The notes beneath the pieces are model-generated. The model was not told the DNA's origin and did not search any database. It was given only the letters and a program-made list of their open reading frames with translations. Shown in pieces: positions 1 to 7,989 of a DNA stretch of 64,000 nucleotides. Each line of letters opens with the position of its first letter. The stretch's first letter is position 1. Source of the DNA: Arthrobacter globiformis (GTDB lineage: Bacteria > Actinomycetota > Actinomycetes > Actinomycetales > Micrococcaceae); contig NZ_JAUSYZ010000001.1 of NCBI RefSeq assembly GCF_030817195.1, positions 3,224,001 to 3,288,000 on the forward strand. Reading direction: 5' to 3'. A program made the translations under genes and the position numbers.

Positions 1-2631
1 AAGGCGCTCAGCAACCAGAAATTCACCGAGCTGACGGAGAAATACGGCGAGGCGAACGTCGGACTCCTGACCGGCGACACCAGCATCAACGGCGACGCGC
101 CCGTGGTGGTCATGACCACCGAGGTCCTGCGCAATATGCTGTACGCCGACTCCGACACCCTGTTCGACCTGGGCTTTGTGGTCATGGACGAGGTCCACTA
201 CCTGGCCGACCGCTTCCGCGGTGCGGTCTGGGAGGAAGTCATCATCCACCTGCCCAGCGAGGTGCAGGTGGCGTCCCTCAGCGCCACGGTCTCCAACGCG
301 GAAGAATTCGGCGCCTGGCTGGACACCGTGCGCGGCGACACCGACGTCATCGTCTCCGAACACCGTCCCGTGCCGCTCTGGCAGCACGTCATGGTGGGCC
401 GGGACATTGTGGATCTTTTCGCCGGCGAGACCACCTTTGACGAAATCGCCCCGGCCGGCAGCCCCGCAGCGGCCGCTGCCCTGCCCCTGGCGCCGTCACC
501 CGCCGACGCCGGCCAGCGGGGATTCGAAGTCAACCCGGAGCTGCTGACCCTCTCGAGGGCTGAAAGCCAGCTCAACTTCCAGGGCCGCTTCGGCCATGGC
601 GGCCGGAGCCAGCGGCGGCAGCAGCGCCAGCGCTACGGCGACAAGCCCCAGCAGGAGACCCGGACCGCGGTGCGGCGGGCCAGCCGGCCACAGGTCATCG
701 CCAGCCTCGACCGGCAGGACCTGCTGCCTGCGATCACCTTCATCTTTTCCCGCGCCGGCTGTGACGCCGCCGTTGCCCAGTGCGTGGCGTCCGGGCTCTG
801 GCTCACCACGGAGCGGGAGCAGCGCATCATCGCCCAGCGGGTGGACGAGGCCGGCCAGGACATCCCGTCCGACGACCTTGAGGTGCTGGGCTTCTGGAAC
901 TGGCGCGACGGGCTGCTGCGCGGCATCGCGGCCCACCATGCCGGCATGCTTCCCACATTCAAGGAAGTAGTCGAAAAGCTCTTTGCCGACGGCCTCGTGA
1001 AGGCGGTCTTCGCCACCGAGACGCTGGCCCTCGGGATCAACATGCCGGCCCGTTCCGTGGTGCTGGAGAAGCTGGACAAATTCAACGGCGAAGCCCACGT
1101 GGACATCACGGCAGGGGAGTACACCCAGCTCACCGGCAGGGCGGGCCGGCGCGGCATCGACGTCGAAGGCCATGCCGTAGTCCTGTGGCAGCCCGGCACG
1201 GACCCTGCCGCCGTGGCCGGCCTGGCCTCCCGCCGGACGTATCCGCTGAATTCCAGCTTCCAGCCCACGTACAACATGAGCATCAACCTGCTCGCCCAGT
1301 TCGGCCGGCCCAGGGCCAGGGAAATCCTGGAGTCCTCCTTCGCCCAGTTCCAGGCTGACCGTTCGGTGGTCGGCCTGGCCCGGCAGGTCCGCAGCCGCGA
1401 AGAGTCGCTGGCCGGCTACGCAAAATCGATGACGTGCCATCTTGGCGACTTCACCGAGTACGCCCGGCTGCGGCGGGAACTTTCCGACGCCGAGAATTTC
1501 AGTTCGCGGAGCAAGTCGCGGGCCCGCAAGTCGCTCAACGAGGACTCCCTGAGCCGTCTCCTGCCGGGCGACGTCGTGGACGTCCCGGCGGGCAGGGCCC
1601 CCGGATTTGCCGTGGTGCTGAGCTCGGACCACAGCTCCCGCGAGCCGAGGCCCGCAGTGCTGACGCTGGAAAGCCAGCTGCGCCGGATCGGCGTCGATGA
1701 CCTGGAGGGCCCCATTACGCCGCTGACCCGGATCAGGATCCCCAAGTCATTCAACGCGAAGGTTCCCAAGTCGCGGCGAGACCTGGCCTCCTCCGTCCGG
1801 AACGCGCTGCGGGAGAACCGGCCGCCAGCCAGGGGAAGCAGCCGCAACAACGACTTCGGGCTTGGCTCCGCGCTGCAAAACCAGGAAAAGAAGATCGCCG
1901 ACCTGCGGCGTGCCTTGCGGGCCCACCCGTGCCACGGCTGCAGCGAACGCGAGGACCACGCCAGATGGTCCGAACGCTGGTGGAAGCTGCGCAAGGAAAC
2001 GGACGGTCTGGTCCGCCAGATCCAGGGACGCACCAACACCATCGCCAAGACGTTCGACCGGGTTTGCGATGTCCTGTCGGCCTACGGATACCTCGAGTCC
2101 ACCGAGGACGGACAGCATCGCATCAGCACCGACGGCCAGCGGCTGCGCCGGATCTACGGCGAGAAGGACCTGCTGATTTCGCAGGCCCTGCGGCAGGGCG
2201 CGTTCGATGACCTCGACGCGGTGGAGGTGGCCGCGTTCGCCAGCGTGCTGGTGTACCAGGCCAAGCGTGAGGACCGCGGCCTGCGGCCCCGCATGCCCAG
2301 CGTTTCCCTGGAGACCGCCGTGGATATCGTGGTCCGCGAATGGTCTGCGCTGGAGGACGTGGAGGAACAGAACAAGCTCCCCCTCACCGGCGAACCGGAA
2401 CTGGGCCTGATCTGGCCGGTGTACAAGTGGGCCCGCGGCCGCCATCTGCAGGACGTGCTCAGCGGCACGGACCTGGCCGCCGGCGACTTTGTCCGGTGGG
2501 TCAAGCAGGTGATCGACCTGCTGGACCAGCTGGCCAAGATCCCCGGCTTGGACCCTCGGCTGGCCCGGCTCTGCGCCGAGGCCATCAAGCTGATCAGGCG
2601 GGGCGTCGTGGCCTACTCCACTGTGGGCTGA
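1..2631 (+). CDS. helY: HelY-type DEAD/DEAH-box RNA helicase (5' partial)
   Basis: Superfamily 2 ATP-dependent helicase related to yeast Mtr4/Ski2 and mycobacterial HelY, expected to unwind structured RNA. The frame is open from base 1, so the N-terminus with Walker A lies outside the window. Visible motifs are DEVH (about residue 63 of the fragment), LSAT, FIFSRAGCD, HHAGML, and motifs V/VI as TETLALGINMPARS and QLTGRAGRRG. The C-terminal half resembles the DSHCT domain of Mtr4-like helicases. A cysteine/histidine group, HPCHGCSERE, sits in the linker region. The stop is at 2629-2631, and the amidohydrolase starts about 100 bp later on the same strand. The family assignment is secure. The biological substrate in this organism is not known from sequence. 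Confidence 0.93.
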   Translation, partial: KALSNQKFTELTEKYGEANVGLLTGDTSINGDAPVVVMTTEVLRNMLYADSDTLFDLGFVVMDEVHYLADRFRGAVWEEVIIHLPSEVQVASLSATVSNAEEFGAWLDTVRGDTDVIVSEHRPVPLWQHVMVGRDIVDLFAGETTFDEIAPAGSPAAAAALPLAPSPADAGQRGFEVNPELLTLSRAESQLNFQGRFGHGGRSQRRQQRQRYGDKPQQETRTAVRRASRPQVIASLDRQDLLPAITFIFSRAGCDAAVAQCVASGLWLTTEREQRIIAQRVDEAGQDIPSDDLEVLGFWNWRDGLLRGIAAHHAGMLPTFKEVVEKLFADGLVKAVFATETLALGINMPARSVVLEKLDKFNGEAHVDITAGEYTQLTGRAGRRGIDVEGHAVVLWQPGTDPAAVAGLASRRTYPLNSSFQPTYNMSINLLAQFGRPRAREILESSFAQFQADRSVVGLARQVRSREESLAGYAKSMTCHLGDFTEYARLRRELSDAENFSSRSKSRARKSLNEDSLSRLLPGDVVDVPAGRAPGFAVVLSSDHSSREPRPAVLTLESQLRRIGVDDLEGPITPLTRIRIPKSFNAKVPKSRRDLASSVRNALRENRPPARGSSRNNDFGLGSALQNQEKKIADLRRALRAHPCHGCSEREDHARWSERWWKLRKETDGLVRQIQGRTNTIAKTFDRVCDVLSAYGYLESTEDGQHRISTDGQRLRRIYGEKDLLISQALRQGAFDDLDAVEVAAFASVLVYQAKREDRGLRPRMPSVSLETAVDIVVREWSALEDVEEQNKLPLTGEPELGLIWPVYKWARGRHLQDVLSGTDLAAGDFVRWVKQVIDLLDQLAKIPGLDPRLARLCAEAIKLIRRGVVAYSTVG

Positions 2632-2728
2632 CTGCCAGCACCCCAGGCCCCGCCGCCGCACTGAAACACTTCCGCACTGAACACTTCCGTACCCAACAGC
2701 CCGCTTGAACTCTCCAAGGAGCGCCTCC

Positions 2729-4390
2729 ATGGCCGATGCCCCCGCCCGCCCGCAGGAAGGAACCGGACCGTCAAAGGTCACGCTGTACCGCAACGGTTCC
2801 GTCTACACCGCGGCTGATCCCTTCGCCACGGCCATGCTGGTGGACGGCGACACCATCGCGTGGGTCGGCTCGGAACAGGCTGCCACCTCAATCGCCGACA
2901 GCTCCATGGACATCATCGATCTCCGAGGTGCCCTCGTTGCTCCTGGTTTTGTCGATTCCCACGCCCACCTGACCGAGACCGGCGTCGCGCTCGATTCACT
3001 GCAGCTGGGCGGTGTGCGGTCGGCCCGCGAGCTGCTGGACGCCGTTGCGGCTTCCGGCGGGGAAGGCGCCGTGCTGGGTCATGGCTGGGACGAGTCGCTC
3101 TGGGACGATCCCACGCTCCCGGACGCCGGCGAGCTGGAGCGGGCTGCCGCCGGCCGTCCCGTGTACCTTTCCCGGGTCGATGTTCATTCGGCCCTTGTCT
3201 CGCCGTCACTCGTTGCCAGTGCCGGACTGGCGGAGCTTGACGGCTACGCGCCGGGCGGCCATGTCCGGCGCCAGGCCCACACTGCCGCCCGGCAGGCCAC
3301 CCGACGCCTATCAGCCGCCGCGCTGCAGGACTACCAGCGGCGTGCCCTGGACGAGGCTGCGGCCAACGGGTATGTGGCGCTGGCCGAGATGGGTGCACCA
3401 AAAATCAGCAGCTTCGACGACCTGCGGCTGGCGGCCGGATGGAACGACGCAGCAGGCACCCGCCCGGCGCCCGAGGTGCTGCCGTACTGGGGACAATTGA
3501 CGACGACGGCGGCCGACGCCGAGGCGCTCCTTGCAGAGCTTGGGGTCCGAGTCCGCGGATTTGCCGGGGACCTGAACATCGACGGGTCAATCGGCTCCCG
3601 CACGGCGTCCCTGCGGGAACCCTATGCGGACGCACCCGGGGAGACCGGGACGACCTACCTGTCCGTGGCTGAGGCGGCCGCGCATCTGGCGGCGTGCTCC
3701 CTCCTGGGCATCCAGGGCGGATTCCACGTCATTGGTGACGCTGGCCTCGATGCAGCCCTGCAGGCCCTTGAGGAGGCAGCCGCTGAGGTGGGGGAGCAGC
3801 GGGTCCGGGCGGCCGGGCACCGCTTCGAGCACGTCGAAATGGCCGACGCCGACGCCATAGCCCGCCTGGCGAAGTACTCGGTGACGGTCAGCGCGCAGCC
3901 TGCCTTCGACGCCGCGTGGGGTGGCCAGGGCCGGCTCTATGAGCGGCGCCTCGGATCCCGCAGCCAGGGCATGAACCCGTTCGCCTCGTTCTATTCGGCC
4001 GGCGTCCCCATTTGCTTCGGCAGCGACACCCCGGTGACGCCGCTCCGTCCCTGGTCCAGCGTCCGGGCGTGCCTCGAGCACCACGACGCCGACCAGCGGA
4101 TCTCCGCCCGGGCGGCCTTCCTCGGCCACACGCGGGCCGGCTGGCGTGCCGCCCGCTACGAAAACCCCATGGCGGGCCAGCTGGTACCGGGCGCACCGGC
4201 ATCCTTCGCTGTCTGGGAAGTGGATGAGCTCATGGTCCAGGTGGCCGACAACAGGGTCCAGTCCTGGAGCACGGATCCCCGCGCCCGCACGCCGCTGCTG
4301 CCCGCCCTGGATACCGGCACGGATCCCCGGTGCCTGCAGACCGTGCGGAACGGGCTGGAGCTGTTCTCTGCAGAAGCCCTCCGGGGCTGA
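2729..4390 (+). CDS. Amidohydrolase family protein (YtcJ-like)
   Basis: Metal-dependent hydrolase of the amidohydrolase superfamily, subgroup amidohydrolase 3 (YtcJ, N-substituted formamide deformylase relatives). The metal-binding HAHLTETG motif is near residue 75. A later GFHVIGDAGLD segment, the FEHVEMAD segment and SDTPVTPL supply the other expected metal ligands. ATG 2729 is chosen because AAGGAG (2716-2721) stands 7 nt upstream; an in-frame start at 2705 has no such site. About 553 aa, a normal length for the family. It follows helY on the same strand. The substrate cannot be read from sequence. Confidence 0.86.
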   Translation: MADAPARPQEGTGPSKVTLYRNGSVYTAADPFATAMLVDGDTIAWVGSEQAATSIADSSMDIIDLRGALVAPGFVDSHAHLTETGVALDSLQLGGVRSARELLDAVAASGGEGAVLGHGWDESLWDDPTLPDAGELERAAAGRPVYLSRVDVHSALVSPSLVASAGLAELDGYAPGGHVRRQAHTAARQATRRLSAAALQDYQRRALDEAAANGYVALAEMGAPKISSFDDLRLAAGWNDAAGTRPAPEVLPYWGQLTTTAADAEALLAELGVRVRGFAGDLNIDGSIGSRTASLREPYADAPGETGTTYLSVAEAAAHLAACSLLGIQGGFHVIGDAGLDAALQALEEAAAEVGEQRVRAAGHRFEHVEMADADAIARLAKYSVTVSAQPAFDAAWGGQGRLYERRLGSRSQGMNPFASFYSAGVPICFGSDTPVTPLRPWSSVRACLEHHDADQRISARAAFLGHTRAGWRAARYENPMAGQLVPGAPASFAVWEVDELMVQVADNRVQSWSTDPRARTPLLPALDTGTDPRCLQTVRNGLELFSAEALRG

Positions 4391-4758
4391 TTTCGCCGGG
4401 CTTAATTCGGCGACACATAGCGTCCGGCCGTGCCGGGATTCCCTCCCGGAAAAGGCCTCTGACCTGCGACGATAGGTGAACGGGCAGGTCAGGGGGCTGT
4501 TGACAGCCCCCAGCCAGTCCGTAGCATTGAGCTTCCGGGGGCGGGTCCGAAGCGCAGCAGAAAACAGTTCCTCCATCCGCTTATCGCGGCACCAGGAACT
4601 GGCCCGTAGCGCATGGACCCGCCCGTGGCGGAGCCGGATCCCTGCTCGCGGACAGAAGCGCTGTGCGGGGCCCGTATAATAGGGAGTTGCGCTTGCGAGC
4701 CGGCGTTCCCGCCGGGCTCCCCGCGTGCTGACCGCTCCCATCCAGGAAAGGCCTCCCT
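4391..4758. other. Intergenic region with stem-loops and a promoter
   Basis: This 368-base gap has no convincing coding sequence. It holds two consecutive hairpins after the amidohydrolase stop: 9-bp arms at 4459-4467 and 4484-4492, then GGGGCTGT / ACAGCCCC at 4493-4500 and 4503-4510. These could end the upstream transcript, although no T-run follows. The distal part carries the promoter for the mannosyltransferase. Confidence 0.55.
4675..4680 (+). promoter_or_regulatory. -10 box upstream of the mannosyltransferase
   Basis: A perfect TATAAT hexamer preceded by CCCG, rare in such GC-rich DNA. No good -35 hexamer is visible 17 bp upstream. If used, transcription would start near 4687 and give a 5' leader of about 70 nt before the GTG at 4759. 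Confidence 0.55.
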
Positions 4759-5496
4759 GTGCGTGTCCTCACCATCATCCCCACCTACAACGAGCTGGAG
4801 TCGCTTCCCAAGACTCTGGGACGACTCCGCGCCGCCGTGCCGGCTTCCGACGTCCTCGTTGTTGACGACAACAGCCCGGACGGCACCGGGCAGCTGGCGG
4901 ACAGCATCGCTGCCGGGGACAACCAGGTCCACGTCCTGCACCGGAAGGGCAAGGAAGGCCTGGGCGCCGCCTACATCGCGGGCTTCAGGTGGGGACTGGA
5001 CGCCGGTTACGACGTCCTGGTGGAGATGGACGCTGACGGCTCGCACCAGCCCGAACAGCTGCCCTCCCTGCTGGAAGCCGTGGACCAGGGCGCAGACCTC
5101 GCCATGGGTTCCCGCTGGGTGAAGGGCGGAAGCGTCGTGAACTGGCCCCTGTACCGGCAGGCCATTTCCCGGACCGGCAGCACGTACGCGCGTATCATGC
5201 TCGGCCTCAAGATCAAGGACGTGACCGGCGGTTACCGCGCATTCCGGCGCACCACGCTGGAGAAGCTGAACCTGGACCAGGTCGATTCCGTCGGTTACGG
5301 CTTCCAGGTGGACCTGGCATGGCGCGTCGCGAAGATGGGCCTGAATATCGTGGAGCGGCCCATCACCTTCGTGGAGCGGGAACTCGGGGCTTCCAAGATG
5401 AGCGGCAACATTGTGGTTGAGGCCATGATCAACGTGACGAAGTGGGGCCTGACCGCCCGCTGGAAGAAGCTGACGGGCAAGAGCCCGCGCGGCTAG
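4759..5496 (+). CDS. Polyprenol monophosphomannose synthase (GT2)
   Basis: Family 2 glycosyltransferase that moves mannose from GDP-mannose to a polyprenyl phosphate, giving the lipid-linked mannose donor used for cell-envelope mannosylation. The N-terminus has IIPTYNELES and VVDDNSPDGT, and the catalytic DXD is in EMDADGSHQPEQ (about residue 92). The later SRWVKGGSV, DVTGGYRAFRR and VDSVGYGFQVDLAWR segments are typical of dolichol-phosphate-mannose synthases such as the Ppm1 catalytic domain. 245 aa with no C-terminal membrane domain, so it is the single-domain catalytic type. The start is GTG 4759, preceded by AGGAAAGG. It is followed by a strong hairpin. Confidence 0.9.
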   Translation: MRVLTIIPTYNELESLPKTLGRLRAAVPASDVLVVDDNSPDGTGQLADSIAAGDNQVHVLHRKGKEGLGAAYIAGFRWGLDAGYDVLVEMDADGSHQPEQLPSLLEAVDQGADLAMGSRWVKGGSVVNWPLYRQAISRTGSTYARIMLGLKIKDVTGGYRAFRRTTLEKLNLDQVDSVGYGFQVDLAWRVAKMGLNIVERPITFVERELGASKMSGNIVVEAMINVTKWGLTARWKKLTGKSPRG

Positions 5497-5540
5497 CCGG
5501 TACCGCGACCAGCTGGCACAAAGAGCCAGGCTGATACGCA

Positions 5541-5588
5541 AAAGGCCGGATCCGCTGCATCCATGGATGCAGCGGATCCGGCCTTTTG
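5541..5588. terminator. Bidirectional terminator hairpin
   Basis: Perfect 48-bp inverted repeat with 24-nt arms and no spacer. It begins AAAAGGCCGGATCC and ends GGATCCGGCCTTTT. It lies between the convergent mannosyltransferase and rbpA genes, and the outer A/T tracts give a T-run in either direction. Confidence 0.9.
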
Positions 5589-5619
5589 GCTGTAGCGCCT
5601 GCCTGCCAGCTAGCAGCGG

Positions 5620-5967
5620 CTAGGCTGAACGCCGTTCGCCGCGACGCTCGCGCAGAATGGTGAGGCGGTCTTCGAGGATCTGCTCCAGCTCGGGAAGCGA
5701 GCGGCGCTCCAGCAGCATGTCCCAGTGCGTACGGACTGCCTTTTCGTTGCTGGTGTCCGGGCGTTCGCCATCAACGAGCAGCGCTTCCTTACCGGTCTTG
5801 GAAACCCACACAGGGGGAATTTCGGCTTCGGAGGAAAAGGTTACAAAAACCTGTTCGCCGTCCTCGCACCGGTACTCAACCCGCTGACGCGGAGCCGGCT
5901 CCACGCCGGATTCCGTCTCCATGCTTTGGGCGCCAAGACGCATACCTCGCAGGCTGCGATCGCTCAT
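5620..5967 (-). CDS. rbpA: RNA polymerase-binding protein RbpA
   Basis: Small actinobacterial transcription factor that binds RNA polymerase and the principal sigma factor and stabilises the open promoter complex. 115 aa. It begins MSDRSLRGMRLG, the conserved N-terminal tail. The central RVEYRCEDGEQVFVTFSSEAEIPPVW core has one cysteine here where many homologues have a zinc-binding set. The C-terminal helical region THWDMLLERRSLPELEQILEDRL is the sigma-interaction domain. ATG 5967 follows AGAGGGAGAAATC, a good ribosome binding site. A promoter lies about 160 bp upstream next to a short-repeat array, giving a long leader. Confidence 0.95.
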   Translation of the reverse strand: MSDRSLRGMRLGAQSMETESGVEPAPRQRVEYRCEDGEQVFVTFSSEAEIPPVWVSKTGKEALLVDGERPDTSNEKAVRTHWDMLLERRSLPELEQILEDRLTILRERRGERRSA

Positions 5968-6129
5968 GATTTCTCCCTCTAATCGGTTCGCGGAGCGGAC
6001 TCCGCGCTAGCCGGAAGCCCTGGTTAGGGCGCCTCCGGACTACGGTGTGGTTCACGTAGCATCACTAGGTGAAACGCTTCGCCAAGCTTTGTTGTTCCGC
6101 ACGGACTGATCCGGCCGGACAAATATCCT

Positions 6130-6158
6130 ATTATACGGATTCCAAGGGGGCGCAGCAA
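6130..6158 (-). promoter_or_regulatory. Housekeeping-type promoter of rbpA
   Basis: On the minus strand TTGCTG (6158-6153) is followed after 17 bp by TATAAT (6135-6130), a near-consensus sigma-70-type promoter. A start near 6123 would give a leader of roughly 155 nt to the rbpA ATG. The overlapping sequence GGAAT (6143-6139), 18 bp, GTC (6120-6118) resembles an ECF SigR/SigH site with one mismatch in the -10 triplet. Confidence 0.65.
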
Positions 6159-6259
6159 TCCGGCCGGGTGCAGCAATCCGACGGCGTGCAAAAGTCCGAC
6201 AGTGCGCAGCAATCCGACGGCGTGCAAAAGTCCGACAAGGCGCAGCAGCGCAGCCGGGT
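6152..6259. repeat. Six-unit 18-bp tandem repeat
   Basis: Six head-to-tail 18-bp units. Units 2 and 4 (6170-6187 and 6206-6223) are identical, GCAGCAATCCGACGGCGT. Units 3 and 5 begin GCAAAAGTCCGACA and differ only in the last four bases. The outer units are more diverged. This gives a 36-bp higher-order period. The first unit contains the -35 hexamer of the rbpA promoter. There is no ribosome binding site and no convincing gene across it. Confidence 0.85.
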
Positions 6260-6270
6260 GCCCAGAAAAC

Positions 6271-6299
6271 GGGAGGCAGGCCGCGGCGGCCTGCCTCCC
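6271..6299 (-). terminator. Terminator of the nfeD-SPFH operon
   Basis: Stem of 12 bp, GGGAGGCAGGCC (6271-6282) and its complement (6288-6299), loop of 5 nt. Read on the minus strand it is followed by GTTTTCT, so it suits termination of the upstream SPFH gene, which stops at 6338. Confidence 0.8.
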
Positions 6300-6337
6300 G
6301 TTGCTTCGCCATGAAAGGGTTGCTTTGTCTTGAAACG

Positions 6338-7303
6338 CTAGGCCTGGGTCCGGGCCGCTGCTTCGCCGGCCTGGCCGCCGTCCTCGCTACCGAAGAGGTC
6401 GCCGGAGCGGGGATCAGCGTTGGTTCCGCCCAAGGCGCTGCCGATGCCTTTCAGTGCCTCGCCGACTTCGCTCGGAATGATCCACAGCTTGTTGGAGGAG
6501 CCCTCGGCGAGCTTCGGCAGGGTCTGCAGGTACTGGTAGGCCAGCAGCTTCTGGTCGGGGTTGCCCTTGTGGATGGCGTCGAACACCTTCTGGATGGCCT
6601 GCGCCTCGCCGTCTGCGCGCAGGATGGCAGCTTTCGCGTCACCCTCGGCCTTAAGGATGGCGGCCTGCCGTTGCCCTTCGGCGGTCAGGATGGCGGACTG
6701 CTTGGTTCCCTCGGCGGTCAGGATGGCAGCGCGGCGGTCACGTTCTGCCCTCATCTGCTTCTCCATCGAATCCTGGATGGAGTGCGGCGGGTCGATGGCC
6801 TTCAGCTCCACCCGGGAGACACGGATACCCCAGCGGCCAGTGGCTTCATCCAGGACACCGCGCAGCTGGCCGTTGATCTGGTCGCGGGACGTGAGCGCCT
6901 CTTCCAGGTTCAGGCCGCCCACCACGTTACGCAGGGTGGTGGTGGTCAGCTGCTCCACGGCCTGGATGTAGTTGGCGATCTCGTACGTGGCGGCACGCGG
7001 ATCGGTGACCTGGAAGTAGACAACGGTGTCGATGGACACCACGAGGTTGTCCTCGGTGATCACGGGCTGCGGCGGGAAGGAGACCACCTGTTCGCGCAGG
7101 TCCAGCAGCGGCAGGAGCCGGTCAACAAAGGGGATGAGGAGTGTCAGGCCTGGATTAAGCGTGCGCTGGTACTTGCCCAGCCGTTCAACGACGCCGGCCC
7201 GGGCTTGCGGCACGATCCGCACCGAGCGGACCAGCACGATGATGACGAAAATGATCAGAACCACCATCACGAATGTGAGTGCGATTCCTCCTGGGCTATC
7301 CAT
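6338..7303 (-). CDS. SPFH/Band 7 domain membrane protein
   Basis: Stomatin/prohibitin-type protein that forms oligomeric scaffolds in the membrane and is thought to work with NfeD proteins in membrane organisation and proteolysis. One N-terminal membrane helix (IALTFVMVVLIIFVIIVLV, about residues 6-24) is followed by the Band 7 domain: VPQARAGVVERLGKYQRTLNPGL and a conserved SRVELKAIDPP. A long coiled-coil with repeated AILTAEG/AILKAEG units comes next (about residues 185-225). 321 aa. ATG 7303 is preferred over 7321 because AAGGAG lies just before it. Its partner nfeD-like gene is about 100 bp upstream on the same strand. Confidence 0.9.
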   Translation of the reverse strand: MDSPGGIALTFVMVVLIIFVIIVLVRSVRIVPQARAGVVERLGKYQRTLNPGLTLLIPFVDRLLPLLDLREQVVSFPPQPVITEDNLVVSIDTVVYFQVTDPRAATYEIANYIQAVEQLTTTTLRNVVGGLNLEEALTSRDQINGQLRGVLDEATGRWGIRVSRVELKAIDPPHSIQDSMEKQMRAERDRRAAILTAEGTKQSAILTAEGQRQAAILKAEGDAKAAILRADGEAQAIQKVFDAIHKGNPDQKLLAYQYLQTLPKLAEGSSNKLWIIPSEVGEALKGIGSALGGTNADPRSGDLFGSEDGGQAGEAAARTQA

Positions 7304-7407
7304 ACTTCTCCTTGTCCCCAACTTTCAGTGAAGCTCTAACCTGGCGAAAACTCGCCGCAATCTGCTGCTCCGCCGCGGCGGGAGCAGAAACCCATGGGGG
7401 AGCCGGC

Positions 7408-7869
7408 CTACTGGACGGCGGTCTCAGCCTGGGGTGAGACGACCGCCGTCGCACCTTCAATGGCCGAGACGATCACGCGCTGGCCTTCGGGAAGGACGCC
7501 GGACTGGGAGCGGGCGCTCCAGATGTCGCCGCCGATCTTCACGCGTCCGCCGCTGGCCGTTACCGCCTCGAGGACGAGCGCTGATTCGCCGATCAGGCGG
7601 TCGATGTTGGTGCGCTGTTCCGGCGCGCCCTTGTGCAGGTGCTTGAGTGTCACCGGGCGGACGAACGCAATCATGAGCAGCGAGACGACGCAGAACACCA
7701 CGATCTGAAGCCAGAGGTCAGCACCGGCAAAGTCGGCCACCAGGCCGGCAATGGCACCCCCGCCCAGCATGATGAAAAACAGGTCAAGGGTCAGCATCTC
7801 CACGGCGGCGAACACCAGGAAGAGGGTGAGCCACAGTGCCCACCAGTTTTGGCCAAGCCATTCAAACAT
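7408..7869 (-). CDS. NfeD family membrane protein
   Basis: Short-form NfeD protein of 153 aa. It begins MFEWLGQNWWALW, has closely spaced membrane helices (about residues 8-65, rich in Leu, Phe and Val), then a C-terminal OB-fold (about 85-150) with LIGESALVLEAV and GRVKIGGDIWSARS, the core of the family. Such proteins are usually encoded beside a Band 7/SPFH gene, as here, and the pair is believed to form one membrane complex. ATG 7869 is chosen because GGGGGAACGCG directly precedes it; a longer reading from 7971 lacks support. No catalytic residues are expected for this short form. Confidence 0.88.
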   Translation of the reverse strand: MFEWLGQNWWALWLTLFLVFAAVEMLTLDLFFIMLGGGAIAGLVADFAGADLWLQIVVFCVVSLLMIAFVRPVTLKHLHKGAPEQRTNIDRLIGESALVLEAVTASGGRVKIGGDIWSARSQSGVLPEGQRVIVSAIEGATAVVSPQAETAVQ

Positions 7870-7989
7870 CGCGTTCCCCCTTGATCCCGAGGGCTGCGGG
7901 GCAGCCCTCAGTGACTTTCTTCCATCGTAGACCGAAGCACGAGCGCCCGGCAGGGGAACGGCGGGCAGCACAGGAACGTGGCCAAGCCG

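Noticed and set aside
6152..6259. CRISPR array
   Set aside because: The units are contiguous 18-bp repeats with no unique spacers, and no cas gene is present.
6069..6314. Plus-strand 81-codon frame across the 18-bp repeats (SDGVQK/SDSAQQ units)
   Set aside because: No ribosome binding site or -10 at the GTG start; the repeat period being a multiple of three keeps all frames open, so openness is not evidence.
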